64,000 nucleotides of DNA, taken from the NCBI GenBank assembly GCA_026168455.1, contig CM047426.1, positions 61,796,958 through 61,860,957 on the forward strand, read 5' to 3'. The position numbers and the translations under genes are program-made. Source of the DNA: Theocolax elegans. Lineage: Eukaryota > Arthropoda > Insecta > Hymenoptera > Cerocephalidae. This document shows positions 10,868 to 22,330 of this stretch, in pieces. The notes beneath the pieces were generated by a model. That model had not been told where the DNA came from. It saw nothing but the letters and a program-made list of their open reading frames with translations, and ran no database searches. Position 1 is the stretch's first letter; each line of letters opens with the position of its first letter.

Positions 10868-12145
10868 CTACTGCTTGTTTATGGTCGCTGTCTGGACTGT
10901 CCGTGTTGGTTCCTTAAAATTAATTGTTGAGTTGGTAACAGGATCTTGTGTCTTTTGTAATTCATACAACTGTACTCGCGGGAGTTCCGGGTTTATTTCG
11001 TTTGCTGCGACGATCGGATTTTGAGACAATGCGTCAGCCTTGCAATTTTTCTCGCCTGGTCGGTATATGACGGTGAAGCGGTAGCCTTGAAGCGAGGCTT
11101 TCAGTCTATTGAACCTGAGATCCGGTTTCTTCGTTGTATGAAAATGCTTTAGCGGTTCGTGGTCGGTAATCAAGGTAAAGGCTTTCGAGTATAGATAATG
11201 GGAAAACTGGTCTATCGCGAAAACTACTGCTACTAGTTCCTTATCGTAAGTAGAGTACCTTAATTCGCTGCCATGGAGGCACCTAGACGCATATGCGCAC
11301 GGACGATCCTTTCCAAGCTCACCTTGGCTGAGAATTGCACCGATTGTGTAATCGGACGCGTCGGTAGTCACTGTGAATGGTTTATCGAGATCGGGGGCGA
11401 TAAGAACTGGTTCGCTGCAGAGTGTATCCTTTAACATATTAAAAGATTCCTCCTGTTCCTTTCCCCAAACAAAGGGCTCGTCTTTGCGTAAGAGCTTAAA
11501 GAGCGGTTGAGCTACTTTTGCAAAGCTTTTTATAAACCGTCTATAGTATCCTACGAAGCCTAGCCATTGTTTTACCTTTTTGGCGTTGGTTGGTATTGGG
11601 TAGTTTCGGACTGCGACAAATTTCTTTGGGTCGGTTTTGATGCTTCCTCCCCTTACTATGTAACCAAGTACGCTAGCCTCGTTTTTAAGAAATTGACATT
11701 TCTTTGGTTCTATAGTGAGGTTTGCGTCTACTAAGCGTTTGAGTACTCGTCTCAATCGTTTTCCATGTTCTTCCAGTGTTTGAGCGTATACCATTAGATC
11801 GTATAGATATACCTGTACTTCTCTTCCTTGAAGACCTGCTAAAGCTAGCGACATTGCCCTTGAAAAAGTTGCCGTAGCGTCGCGTAGCCCCATGGCCATG
11901 CGTTTATATTGTAAGTGCTGTTGTGCGTGGTTCCCGAGCGGTGCTGAAAATGCGGTGTAACCTGCTGAGTCGGGGTCCATTTCTATCTGGGAGTACCCGC
12001 TTTTTAAATCCATAACTGTTATAAAATTGGCTGCTGCGAGGCTCTCTAAAATGTCGCTAGTAAACGGCAGTGGGTGGCAGCTACCTACTGTTGCTTCGTT
12101 TTGCTGCCTAAAATCCGTAACTAATCTCCATTTTTCTCGATCCAC
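10868..12145 (-). pseudogene. Reverse transcriptase and RNase H of Ty3/gypsy-like element
   Basis: Copies element RNA into DNA and degrades the RNA. RT motifs appear in order: WRLVTDFRQQN (residues 6-16), VMDLKSGYSQI with the first catalytic Asp (D46), GLRDATATFSRAM (86-98), and the palm motif at 113-116. That motif reads YLYD where the family has YxDD: the first Asp of the pair is Tyr (codon TAC), which should abolish polymerase activity. A thumb (GYYRRFIKSFAKVAQPL) and a Ty3-type RNase H follow, with FTVTTDASDYTIGAIL, the YDKELVAVV helix and TDHEPLKHF. The frame overlaps the upstream protease ORF by 25 bp in another frame. The C-terminus ends soon after KADALSQNP, where integrase should begin. 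Confidence 0.88.
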
Positions 12146-13254
12146 ATAGGCGATGAGTAGTCCGCGGTGGACGGTTCAACAACGTCTTCATCAATCAATT
12201 TTTGTATTTCTAATTCCATTTGTTCTCTTAGCGCGGGTGGGTATCTGTATCTTTTTGCTTTTATCGGTTTATTGGTAGAGAGCTGTATTTTATGCGTTAC
12301 CAAATGAGTGGCCGGGAGCGGTTCTCCTTCAAGGCCGAATGCTGCGGGAATTTCGTTTATGATTTCTCTTATGTGTTCCATTTCTTCTCGATTGCAGCCA
12401 TCTAAGTCGGCTAATTGCATTATTTTATCTACTCGTTTTGCTCTTTTCCAATCATCGTATAATAATATTTCGTTTAAATCGCGTACTTCGGTGCAAGTGT
12501 CGCAGTTTTCGCTTACTAGGCGTCTTATGCACGCGCCTTGCGATATTCGATCGCTTTCTTGGCCGTCCTCGGCGGCATTTTCGGTCGTCCAATGTTTAAC
12601 AGTTTCACATTCATGCAATTTTACTATGGGTACGGGAATATGTATGGATTCGGACGCTAGGTTAATGCACTCGGCAAATACGCTTCCATTGTGGTTTTCT
12701 GCTACGAAGTTTCCAAATAAAACTCCGTCTTTTATGAAGGTCAGTGGTACCCAACCTATTTTAACTTTTATGCTAAGTACTCGTGCGCTTATTACTCTTC
12801 GCATTCGCGGAGGAATCTCAATGGTTTCGCTAACTTCGAAGGGTATTACCAGGTTCCCTAATTTTAAATTCATCGCGACGGCGTCTATCACGCCGGAAAA
12901 TTCACTTATTACATCCCATCCCAGCAATTCGTTTGTGCTTATGGGGAAATCGTCTGATACAACATGTACATTGCATGTAGTACCGTTTAAATTCAATAAT
13001 GCTTTACCTAGCGTATATGATGAACCTGGCGTTACGCCTCTTACTTCGATAACCTGACTCCTATCAATAAATGTTTCGGATCTTAAAAGCCCATGTTTAA
13101 TCACGGAAATATCAGCGCCAGTGTCGGCGAAAAATCTTATATTTTTTATTGTTGCATTTTTACTTTCTACAACCACAATGGAAGGTTGCCGTCCCGTTTT
13201 TAAAAAATGAATGTTGGCTATTATTGTGGGCGACGCAGGCGTGGCTATACCCAC
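12121..13254 (-). pseudogene. Retroelement aspartic protease and linker to RT
   Basis: First residues come from a non-ATG start, as expected for a frame entered by frameshift from gag. Holds the aspartic protease motif FFADTGADISVI (residues ~41-52) and a downstream LGWDVIS turn, giving one retropepsin-like domain of ~110 residues. A long linker follows, ending in KAKRYRYPPALREQMELEIQKLIDEDVVEPS, which is the conserved entry to the RT of gypsy elements. RT itself continues in the overlapping next frame. Confidence 0.82.
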
Positions 13255-13256
13255 GC

Positions 13257-13865
13257 TTACGCGCTCGGTGCCTGAGGGTAGCGCCGAGCGTCCTGCGAGT
13301 TTAAATCGCCGCTTGTAGAATGTCTTTGCCCTTGGGTTGTTCCGCGATTACAATAATATTCTTCGTCACCACGGCGTGGACTCGTGTACGCGTCTCGCGT
13401 ATATTCTCTGTCTCGTTGACCTACTGGCTTATTGCGTGAATATCGGCGATCATCGTTACTGAATTTTTTGTAATTTTCGTTGTAATCGTAATTTTTGCGA
13501 TCTCCGTCGCGTCGAGTATATTGGTCTCGACGTTGGTAATTCGTTGGACTGCGGTCGATTTCTCTCCTGTAATGCTGTTGCTGCGAGTAATTCCCCTGGT
13601 TACGGTAGTCGATAAATCGGACTCTGTTTTGTTGGTTTAAATACCCTAGGTCTCGGTTATTGTTCCCGTTGTTCGCGATATTAGACCCTACTCTATTACT
13701 CTGCAGGTCTCTCTTAAGGTGTATGCATTCGGTATATACATGGCCCGGTCTTTTACAGTAATCGCAAAAGAGAGTCTCTATTTTCTTTTTCCTGCAATCC
13801 TGCTCCTCGTGGGTGGTTGCGGCGCAATAATTACACTTTTTACCTTGTAGTGCTTCTGCTAACAT
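13257..13865 (-). pseudogene. Retroelement nucleocapsid with two zinc knuckles
   Basis: Two CX2CX4HX4C knuckles, CNYCAATTHEEQDC and CDYCKRPGHVYTEC, near the start, then a strongly basic Arg/Tyr/Asn/Gln-rich tail that fits an RNA-binding nucleocapsid. The upstream Gag portion is in another frame; the coding reading passes between frames near 14,040. Stop lies directly before the protease frame, so a gag-pol frameshift is the likely original arrangement. Confidence 0.82.
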
Positions 13866-14019
13866 TTTTAAGATAGTTGCAGACTCGGTAACTGGTGTTG
13901 GGATCTTTGGGCCCGGATTTGCTGACTGGTACGATATGTTTCCCGATTGGTGTTGATGCGCGTTGGCCCGGCGAGCCGCTTGAATAGACTCGAAATCTGC
14001 GGCGGCTCTTATTGCTGCG

Positions 14020-15315
14020 CTAAGCGTTTCGGGGCGCTCGCTGCGTACCTGGGTGTTGCAAGCCGAACATGAATTGTTGTAAAGCTTGGCGGTCTGCTTC
14101 CTTACGCCTACATTCGCAATCGCACGTCTCCAAATTCGGAGCCGATTCGCATATAGAGAGTAACCGATTATGTAGTTTTTGAACCCTTAGTCCAAAATCT
14201 ACTGCACTCTCGTCTGGAAGTTGGTTAACTAATTTGATCTCGGTCATAACCTGATCTGCCAGCCCTACGTTTGTGTACTGCGTGGTTAGGTCTGATAGGA
14301 GGGTTTCTAAATTTCTATAACTAGTCAATCGAGAGGTATAACCGTCCGCTGCTATGCCCGTTACTTTGCCGGCGAGCGCGAGTAAAATGTCTCCCTCGTG
14401 TTCGGGCCCTAATAATTCCAAAGCTCGTCTAACTGAAGAGCAGAATAAATTTAGATTATCCGACTCACCGTTAAAAATTGGAATGAGGTTTATCGCGTGC
14501 GATATAGTTAGACGATTCACGTGTGCTGAATGTGTAGTTATATTATTAGTAACATGATCGCTGCGGATATCATTATTATTATTGGCGTTACTAAACGCGT
14601 TCTCTGTAGCCTTTCCGTTTGTCAAAGGGAATTCGCGATATGGTGTCGATACAACGGGCTGTTTGGAATGTATTAAAGTATTCGGATTTATTGCGGGTTG
14701 ATTAGACGAGGTGGATGCTGAGTTTTGCATCATTTCGGATAATTGCTTTTGTACTGCTATAATATGTTGCAATGACTGATTCAGTAGTGCCGTCTGTTTG
14801 CGCATTTAAGGGTTCTGTTGATTGTGCGATCGTGGCGGTCGAATGTGTTAACTTATAATTGTATATCGTTCCTTCCGTTAGGGCCTCTGGCTGACACGTA
14901 CCGGCACTCATATTTATTACGGGTTTACAATTTGCATCGGGAAGATTTAAAGAAAAACCGGAAGCTTCTGCGTTTAAGTATTCGTTCAATAAGTCGCGTT
15001 TCTCTGTAATATGTGACTGTTTAACGGAGTTTCTAAGGGCTCAATTTGGGCTGGTCTGTCTAAGGGTGTAAACGGAGGCGGTAAATTATCCGTAACGTGT
15101 TTGGCTAAAAATATAGTCTTTTCCTCTCCCGTTAATCGGTCGAAAATTTTATTAATTTTACGAAATTCGTCTGATTTGAGATTGTGAAATAAGTCATCTA
15201 TACTCGGGCTCGCGCGTACGGGGGACAATGAACTGCCGCGGTTTCTGGACCTTTTGTTATCTTCCGATAAGCTGCGTTCGCTGCGAGAACGACCGAAAAA
15301 TCCGGTGAACGACAT
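14020..15315 (-). pseudogene. Retroelement gag, broken into three frames
   Basis: Starts with ATG at 15313-15315. Coding signal passes through three overlapping minus-strand frames (15315-14986, 14989-14702, 14805-14020), then into the nucleocapsid frame: at least three frame disruptions. The first part carries SRSRSERSLS and a short helical segment; the third carries the capsid-like region (residues ~115-235) with IFNGESDNLNLFCSSVRRAL and SAVDFGLRVQKLHNRLL, the same signature as the gag at 1.2-1.9 kb. It would build the particle shell, but this copy cannot make a full-length Gag. Confidence 0.72.
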
Positions 15316-15654
15316 AATTTATTGTAATAAGTGTAATAAGTAATAAGTGTATGATTTACCGTAATATTAATAAGCATATAGATCAGTGAAATACAGTGTA
15401 ATACGTGAAACTGCAATACTGCTAGCGCTCTTAAAATACGAATAAAATTTGTGGCAAAGAATTTTTCCTGAAATGTTTCAAAATACAAGGACTTACAACA
15501 CGAAGAGAATGCTGTGATGAGTGGATCATGATGGTGGCGTTGATCTGACGGAGCCCTCGATTAAGGATGACTTGGTGTGAGGAGAGTAACGATGTGGATG
15601 GCGCTGAATCGGTGGGTTGTAGTTCGTCCAACGGTGGAACAGTTGTTCGTATTG

Positions 15655-15755
15655 GGGCAGATGCCCTTTCCCTCGGTGGAGCAAGCGCTCGCGATAGGGC
15701 AGATGCCCTTTCCCTCGTAGGAGCAGGCGCTCAAGATGGGGCAGATGCCCTTTAT
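15655..15755 (+). repeat. 42-bp minisatellite, 2.4 copies
   Basis: GGGGCAGATGCCCTTT recurs at 15655, 15697 and 15739, each followed by a CGCTC-type block. The period of 42 is a multiple of 3, so one frame (15567-15791, plus) stays open and reads a repeated GADALSL peptide. I see no other coding evidence. Confidence 0.75.
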
Positions 15756-15791
15756 GATAGTACAGACGACGCTGATAAGGCCTCTGTTTAA

Positions 15792-16479
15792 ATTTGAGCG
15801 ATAATTGCTCGCTTTTTGGTGCGTAGGCGGTTCGTTGACGGACTGATCCCTGTTTCTTAGTTGCCTAATGGACCTTCTACGTTGCTTAGGCGGTTGATCG
15901 TTGGCATTTTTAATTTCGTAATGAACCTTCCAAGATATATAGACATATTTATAAATTATGATAATTTTGTTAGTAAGTCAAGAGATATTATCAACATTAC
16001 TAGAATGTACAATGTAAGTATTAGATCATTTCTCAGAAATTCAGGAATATTCAGTGCATGAAGTAGATATTAAATCATATTATAATATATAATTTGATAT
16101 AAAATGTGGGTTTAGATATAAATTTTCTATAATTTATTGAAAATCCGGGTACATTTATAATAAATTATCTTTAAAATGCAAAGAAATTTTTTCACATAAT
16201 GTATCGAATTTTCACGAAATTTCTAAAAAAAGTCATAAAAGGCATTATTTTTTCCAGTACTTTAAAAAGAAACAAAACGTTACGTGTATTTTCCATATTT
16301 TTTTTATTAATCATTTTATGTAGTGTGGTTTTGAATTTTTCTCTGTGTTTTACAGGGTTGAAACTGTCGTATTTATTAAATATATATTTATTTCTAATAA
16401 AAACGACCACATTAAAATCTTTATAAACCATTTTACTACATTTAATGATTTCTACTAATTGTAATAAAATTATTATTAA
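15792..16479. other. AT-rich DNA, no gene seen
   Basis: AT-rich with scattered short ORFs on both strands; none resembles a protein. Confidence 0.45.
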
Positions 16480-16658
16480 AACGTGACGGCGATTACTCAC
16501 GCAAAATAATAAATATTTATCATACATATTTTATTTTATTTTTCTTCTTTTATTAGTTTGTATGCTGTATAAAAAAATGTGATGGCGATTACTCAACCAA
16601 AAAATTGAATTTCTATCATACATATTTTATTTTATTTTTATTCTTTTATTGGTTTGTA
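16480..16658 (+). repeat. 90-bp tandem array, left part (two units)
   Basis: Two units with the core TGGCGATTACTCA (16487 and 16582). The array continues at 18975 after an insertion. Confidence 0.8.
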
Positions 16659-16897
16659 CACGGAGAGAAATCTATGATTAAATATTCCTATAATCTTCAG
16701 TAAAAATTGCTATACTGTATTTTAATGGAGGCACGAACTCAATTTATACTAAATTTTAGTATATGGTATCGTAAATTTTCGAATCATCAAATTTTACTAT
16801 ACCGTATATTAAATATTATGTATATTGTATATTAAATTTTATAAAATTAATAATGTTATTGATATTGAAATATAACTCGATATAAAGAGCGCAACTC

Positions 16898-17359
16898 GAA
16901 CCGACACGGTGGCGGAGTGGCGGAAGCGCACCTTGGCCGGTCAGGAAAGTTAAACAAAATCGAGCGCGGTTACTACTTGGATGGGTGACCGTTCTCGGAC
17001 TTAGTTTAAATGATCGGTTAGGTGTTTTTTCACATTCCACAACGTGAGCGGGAGGTGTGAGACATTCGGTTTCGGTGTTAAAGTCTACGCAATGTGACCA
17101 TGCCACCCAAACAGAATTGTTCTCGAATGCACCGCCCTTCTCGGAGGAGGTTTTCCCAATAGACATTTATCCCACGGGGTTTGGCCACACGTTTTCCCTC
17201 TCTCCACGGGCATAACCCCGGGCGAATGCGAGAAGGTGGGGCAAAGGGGGGAAATTGGACAGAAAAAAACAAAAACAGGAATAAATAAAGGTGTAGCGAA
17301 TACGTACGTAAAAACCCGAGAAGGGTATACGTGGAACCTACCAAAATTAAAAAAAAAAA
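16898..17359 (+). mobile_element. SINE with tRNA-like A box and 5S rRNA-like promoter
   Basis: Flanked by a 16-bp direct repeat ATAAAGAGCGCAACTC (16882-16897 and 17360-17375) and ending in an A-rich tail, the signature of LINE-mediated retroposition. The head has GGTGGCGGAGTGGCGGAAGC, close to a tRNA A-box region. It is followed by AAAGTTAAAC and GGTTACTACTTGGATGGGTG, which match the internal promoter (A box to C box) of arthropod 5S rRNA. So transcription by RNA polymerase III is likely. The 3' two-thirds is unique. The chimeric tRNA/5S head is unusual; SINE3-type elements have only 5S. Confidence 0.78.
16908..17003 (+). promoter_or_regulatory. Internal Pol III promoter of the SINE (A box, 5S-like A/IE/C boxes)
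   Basis: tRNA-type A box at about 16909-16925 and 5S-type boxes from about 16946 (AAAGTTAAAC) to 17001 (CTTGGATGGGTGACCG). Matches are by eye against conserved 5S rRNA. Confidence 0.6.
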
Positions 17360-17399
17360 ATAAAGAGCGCAACTCACACTACTTTAATTAATATTTTGT

Positions 17400-17580
17400 G
17401 ACATTTTTCTGGCACTACCTGCCGTTTGTCCCCGCCTGGAGAACTTCAACGGCGTTTATCCACCACCTCTGTGTAGGTGCTTTTTCCCCACCTTTTTTAA
17501 TCTCCAACCACCCGAGATGGCCCGGTGTCTTCAAAAATTCTGTTTGGCTGTCAAAGTCACATTCCCTGGCGAAAATAATT
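17400..17580 (-). mobile_element. Diverged, reversed relative of the SINE body
   Basis: On the minus strand it reads AATGTGACTTTGACAGCC then AAACAGAATT and CTCGG, paralleling 17090-17150 of the SINE (AATGTGACCATGCC, AAACAGAATT, CTCGG). Head and tail are not recognisable. Confidence 0.45.
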
Positions 17581-17589
17581 GTATGATTA

Positions 17590-17710
17590 ATCACGCAAAT
17601 TATCGAGTGATATATCAAGTGATTTATCGGGAGATTTATTGAGTGATATATCACTTGACGATTTGGCGCTATTTATCACTTGATAAATCACTTGATATAT
17701 CACTAAGCCA
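17590..17710. repeat. Cluster of TGATATATCA-type inverted motifs
   Basis: Repeated, mutually complementary runs (GTGATATATCAAGTGATTTATC and complement ...) form several overlapping short hairpins. Confidence 0.55.
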
Positions 17711-17920
17711 AAATATTTAAGAAATGTGCAAATGATGACTATTTTTAGATTCAAAATTCGATAACAAATAGTTCAAAAATTATGTCAAAAAAACATAAAA
17801 TAAATAAAAAAAAGTATTACACATTTTTCTGTTTATGTTAGTTATTCACCCATCCACTTATTAACCCCGGTCAATGCTGCTTAACTTTCATTATTAATCA
17901 TTTCTCAGTCTATTCTCAAT

Positions 17921-18211
17921 GCTACAATCACAAACAGTTACAAAGATAATAAAAACATATTTGTAGACATTTCAAAAAGCCCAGTTAGAATTTATTTTAA
18001 TGGTATTAATTTTAATGGAATAAAGATATTTTTAAAAATATGGACAATTTCATGCAAGTTAAAATTTTAATGTACATATCGGTACCATATAAGAAGAACA
18101 ATATATATTTAGTAATATATTGCAGCAATTTCATATTAATTGTAACTACGCTTTTTGAAAAGTCTACAAATATGTTTTCATTATCTTATTGTAACTGTTT
18201 GTGAATGTAGC
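17921..18211. mobile_element. 291-bp foldback/MITE
   Basis: About 60-bp inverted ends starting GCTACAATCACAAACAG (left) and GCTACATTCACAAACAG (complement of right), with a few mismatches and a ~170-bp centre. No clear target duplication. Confidence 0.7.
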
Positions 18212-18974
18212 AGATAGAAGATAGTAAATCATGCAATAGAAAATACTAAAGTCAGTATGGAAGTAATATTCATTCATTTGTACGATATTAATTTCTCCAT
18301 AATTTATTAAAACGTAAATATCTATATTTTATTGGTTTAAAAAAAATACAAAAAATAATACTTCGTACTATACTTCGTTTAATATTTTAGGCTTAAGGAA
18401 AGAGAGGAAGAGAGGCATATATACACAAAAACTTCAACGCATTCATTCTCTTGCCGCATCTCTTACCTCTGATTCCATCTCTTTGATGTTTCTAAAAAAG
18501 AAAGTATTTGTTGTACCTTTTTAAATGTATTGTATGTGGCAACGGTTTCTTTTCAATTAACAAACTTAACCTATCATTTGAGCTTTTTATTGTTGACGCA
18601 TTTTGCTTACTTACTTATATTAAGTTTGTAATAATAAACATTATTACAAACATAATTAATACTTACTTTTGTTATCGTTGAAACAGGGTAATTTGCGGTC
18701 TTGACCAGTCGCATTGTCTTTACGCTTTCTTCATAATTTTTGCTCACTTATCTGGATGTATTTGACAGTAATTTTTCTAAATTTTACTGTACTATGTATG
18801 AAAATGTATGCAAATGTATATTATTTAGAATTTTTACTATGCTATCGCATAGTAAAATTTTCTTCTGATATACAGCATAATTTTATAGAAGTATATTAAA
18901 TTTCCTTCATAAATCGAGTTTGTGTTCCGATTACTGAAAAGTATAGCAATTTTTATTATACATTTCTCTCCGTG

Positions 18975-19670
18975 TATGATGTATGAAAGCATGTGATGGC
19001 GATTACTCAAAATAAAAATTAAGTATTCATCATACATATTTTATTTTATTTTTATTCTTTAAGTAGTTTGTATGAAAAAATGTGATAGCGATTACTCAGC
19101 CAAATAGTAAATATTTAACATACATATTTTATTTTATTTTTATACTTTTATTGGGTTGTATGATGTATGAAAAATTATTATGGCGATTACTCAACCAAAA
19201 AATTAAATATTTATCTTAGATATTTTAGTTTTTTTTTATTCTTTAAGTAGTATATGTATGAAACAATATTATAGCGATTACTCAACCAAAGTTAAATATT
19301 ATCGTACATATTTTATGTGATTTTTTTTCTTTAAGTAGTTTGTATGAAAAAATGTGATGGCGATTACTCAGGCAAAATACTAAATATTCATCATACATAT
19401 TTTATTTTATTTTTATTATTCTTCAAGTAGTTTGTATGAAAACATGTGATGGCGATTACTCAACCAAAAAATTAAATATTTTTCATAAATATTTTATTTT
19501 ATTTTTATTATTCTTTAAGTAGTTTGTGTGAAAACGTATTATAGCGTTTACTCAACCAAAAAATTAAATATTCATCATACATATTTTATTTTATATTAGT
19601 CTTTAAGTAGTTTGTATGAAAAAATATGATGGCGATTACTGAACCAAAAAATTAAATATTCATAAAAAAT
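18975..19670 (+). repeat. 90-bp tandem array, right part (eight units)
   Basis: The core T(G/A)GCGATTAC occurs at 18997, 19086, 19181, 19272, 19358, 19450, 19542 and 19630 (spacing 86-95), each followed by CATACATATTTTATTTTATTTTT-like AT-rich sequence. It directly abuts the 3' side of the Helitron helicase fragment, a position where Helentron-type elements carry tandem repeats. Confidence 0.88.
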
Positions 19671-19693
19671 TTTCTTCTTGGATTTTACTTAAT

Positions 19694-20755
19694 TTACTTG
19701 AATTTAAAATGAGTTTGAATATTATTATTGATATTGTAAGGAGATTTATTGTTGATAAATATTTTTAAATTTTTTTTGGAAGTTGTTCTTGATAATTCTA
19801 CATATAGTTGTCCATGACTAAAAATAGGAGTATTGAAATGCAATCCAACATTGTTAAATGATTGACCTTGTGATTTATTTATTGTCATAGCAAAACTTAG
19901 GCTTATAGGAAATTGTCTTCTTACCATTTCAAATCATATTTCATCCAATGATGGCTTGAAATCAATACGTGGTAATGAAACTATTTTACCAGAGCTTTTT
20001 CCTGTTATTAGTTCTGCAGTAATTATATAATGTTTCATGTCTTTGATTATTAATCTTGTTCCATTACAAAGACCATCGTTAATATTTAAATTTCTTATAT
20101 TTAAACAACTAACTATTGCTCCTTTTTTAAACATCAGCTTATGAGGCGGAAGTCCATTTGGAGTTAAAGAATTCAAAAATTCTGTTGATATTTCTGTTCA
20201 TTCTGTTTCATTCAATTTGTCATTTAAATCGCGTTCAATTCTATCATTACTGTAATATGTATGTTTTTCTTCGTTGATTTTTTTTTAATATATCATTATT
20301 AATTTACAGAACATCTGCATTTAATGGTGATAATATAATTTTGTGGGCAAGTGTTTTATCAACAATATTGATATTACTTCCAAAAATTTCTGTTATTAAA
20401 TCTGATTGACATAAAACTTTTTGGAATCTCTCTTACATTATTTTGTAATTCAAATTTTGTTGCATTTTTGTTTTCTCCTATGTCAAGTAACCAATATTTA
20501 AATTCATTATCTGAATTTTGTAATCTTAAATTTTGATTTAATGAATCTTTTGAAAAATATGACCACAAATAGCTCTTTTTTATACAAGATTCTACTATTT
20601 TGGTTCTGTTTCTGTGTCGAATTATTGGTAGAGTTTGTCTGAAGTCGCCAGATGTTGTTATTACTTTTCCTCCAAAAGGTAGATTAGTTTTACAAATATC
20701 ATACCAACCAATTGAAACCATTAATATTTTATCCCATATTATAATTTTTATATTT
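19694..20755 (-). pseudogene. Helitron Pif1-type helicase, C-terminal fragment
   Basis: Three minus-strand frames carry successive parts of the helicase that unwinds DNA during rolling-circle transposition. Highest coordinates: GGKVITTSGDFRQTLPII (Pif1 motif III region) and WLLDIGENKN (20374-20721). Next: NSLTPNGLPPHKLMFKKGAI and GLCNGTRLII (19934-20176). Last: FAMTINKSQGQSFNNVGL and HGQLYVELSRT (19694-19927), motifs V-VI. Frame changes and stops separate them, and Walker A and the Rep domain are missing (nothing recognisable above ~20755). The GGDFRQ signature reads SGDFRQ. Confidence 0.9.
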
Positions 20756-20863
20756 TTTCAAAAAATTCCTTGTTTATAATTAGGATTTATGTTACAAGTT
20801 GTTTGTTCATTAATTTACAATGGTAACTTAAATATACTATGGACTCTTTTGTAAAAAAAAAGA

Positions 20864-21072
20864 ATGGGGAACGTCTGGGAAAAGTCTGGCTTATAAAGTT
20901 TTGGCAAAGTCTAGCTGGTGGGACTATCCCATACTTTTTGCCAGACTTATTCTATTTTATTTTAAAGGTCTGGGAGAATTTAACCAAACTTTCGCCCGCA
21001 CATTTTGCCACACTTTATAGTAAATTTGAAAATCTGGTAGAATTTGACCAGACTTTCTCCCACACTTCCCCC
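20864..21072. mobile_element. Short TIR element (about 209 bp)
   Basis: Left end GGGGAACGTCTGGGAAAAGT and the complement of the right end GGGGGAAGTGTGGGAGAAAG form imperfect inverted ends, with AGTCTGG repeated inside on both strands. No TSD confirmed. The open frame over it (20839-21105) is probably incidental. Confidence 0.5.
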
Positions 21073-21203
21073 TCGTCGAATCTTCGTCGAACTGCGTCTT
21101 CCTAACATAAAATTTATGTTATATCTAATTATTAGAAACAATACATCCTCGACATGTTTACATAAAAATATTTAATATTAGTGTGGAAAGAGCTTCCTTC
21201 TTT

Positions 21204-21294
21204 CCTGTCACTAGATTATACGTTTGTGTCCTGTAGAACGTACTTTTAGTTTACTTAAACATTCCCTAGGTTCGAGTCCTAGCTAAGTGACAGG
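21204..21294 (+). tRNA. tRNA-like stem and T-arm, probably not a functional tRNA
   Basis: A 9-bp outer stem (CCTGTCACT with AGTGACAGG) encloses a perfect T-arm-like hairpin CTAGG-TTCGAGT-CCTAG (21266-21282). No D arm or A box is convincing and 3 nt separate the T-arm from the outer stem, so this is at best a tRNA-derived relic. Confidence 0.3.
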
Positions 21295-21299
21295 CGTCA

Positions 21300-22330
21300 T
21301 TGTTTAGGTTAAACTTTTAGTATTCAGGACATAACAATATAATATGGTTTTAATCAATTTAAATAGTCAAATTCATAATTGAATCTAATAGTGTCCAATG
21401 TATTACAACTAATTGATCCGAATTAAATTCAATTAATTTTACAAGCGAAATAGAGAATACCGATATTAGGTCTAATTATTTTTAATCAGATTTATTGTTT
21501 TAATTCTTTAAATTATTTTTAATCTTATCACTTATATGATATGGTTTGGATTAATTTTACTGGTCAAATTACTAATGAAATTGAATAATTGTCAATGTAT
21601 TATAATTAATTGATCTGAATTTTAATTAAATTTATAATACTGCGGTATTGACACTATTTACCTTTAAAGTGCCGGGATTTGCGTCGCCGTTTCTGAAATA
21701 TTCAGATGAAAAGTTTAAAAAAAAACACCCAATATAGTATTCACCATAATACTTCCGCCATTTTGAATTTCCATTTTGATTACAGAATCAAGTTCACAGA
21801 CCTACAGAACCCTTAAAACCCACTTAGATGTGCTTAATTAATGAAAAAACATATGACGTCTACAGGCCCTCTTTAGGTTAATGAAAATATTCACTATTAA
21901 TTAATTAAATCTATTTGTTTGTTATTTTCAATCAATTCTATTAACAGATTTTATATTAATTAAAATTTCGTTAAATAAATTAATATTAAATCTTCATTTT
22001 TTACATTATAACTTATTCACATAAATATTTATAAAAGTCCATTGATATCAATTAATTTAATGCAGCATTCACCCTTTTCATTCATTCACTTATAAATATA
22101 TAAAAAGTCCATTTAAAATAATTCGTAAATTAATTAAAATTAATAATTATCTTTATTTCGTATATTATAAAACCTTGTTCCGAAAATATAAACTTAAATT
22201 TCAAATTTTTGAATATTTTCATATACACGTACGACTACACTTGATATTACTTACATTGTTCATGCGCAAACATACACATATATACTGTCTATGAAATTCG
22301 GCAACGTCTGTTTTTTTCTCAGACTATGAT
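21300..22330. other. AT-rich DNA, no gene seen
   Basis: AT-rich with several imperfect repeats of AATTAATTGATCNGAATT-like words (e.g. 21410 and 21605). No coding signal. Confidence 0.45.

Larger units (their letters stand above)
9343..15500 (-). mobile_element. Second LTR-type retroelement, defective, LTRs not found
   Basis: Reading on the minus strand from 15315 to about 9516: gag (three frames), two zinc knuckles, protease, RT, RNase H, then two ORFs of unknown nature where integrase is expected. I could not match the flanks to each other as LTRs. Edges are approximate. Confidence 0.7.
16659..18974. mobile_element. TIR element, TSD TA, inserted in the 90-bp array
   Basis: Ends are inverted CACGGAGAGAAAT, with a second conserved block ATTGCTATACT farther in. 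TA flanks both ends, and the surrounding array unit is restored if the element is removed, which fixes the edges. No transposase is visible. It has collected a SINE (16898-17359), a reversed relative (17400-17580) and a foldback (17921-18211). TA duplication suggests an IS630/Tc1/mariner-type enzyme, which is inference. Confidence 0.75.

Noticed and set aside
12308..13057. 249-residue plus-strand frame inside the retroelement
   Set aside because: Antisense shadow of the protease/linker frame, which has clear motifs.
16905..17010. Functional 5S rRNA gene
   Set aside because: Only the internal control region is similar; the ends of 5S are missing and the copy has SINE hallmarks (TSD, A-tail).
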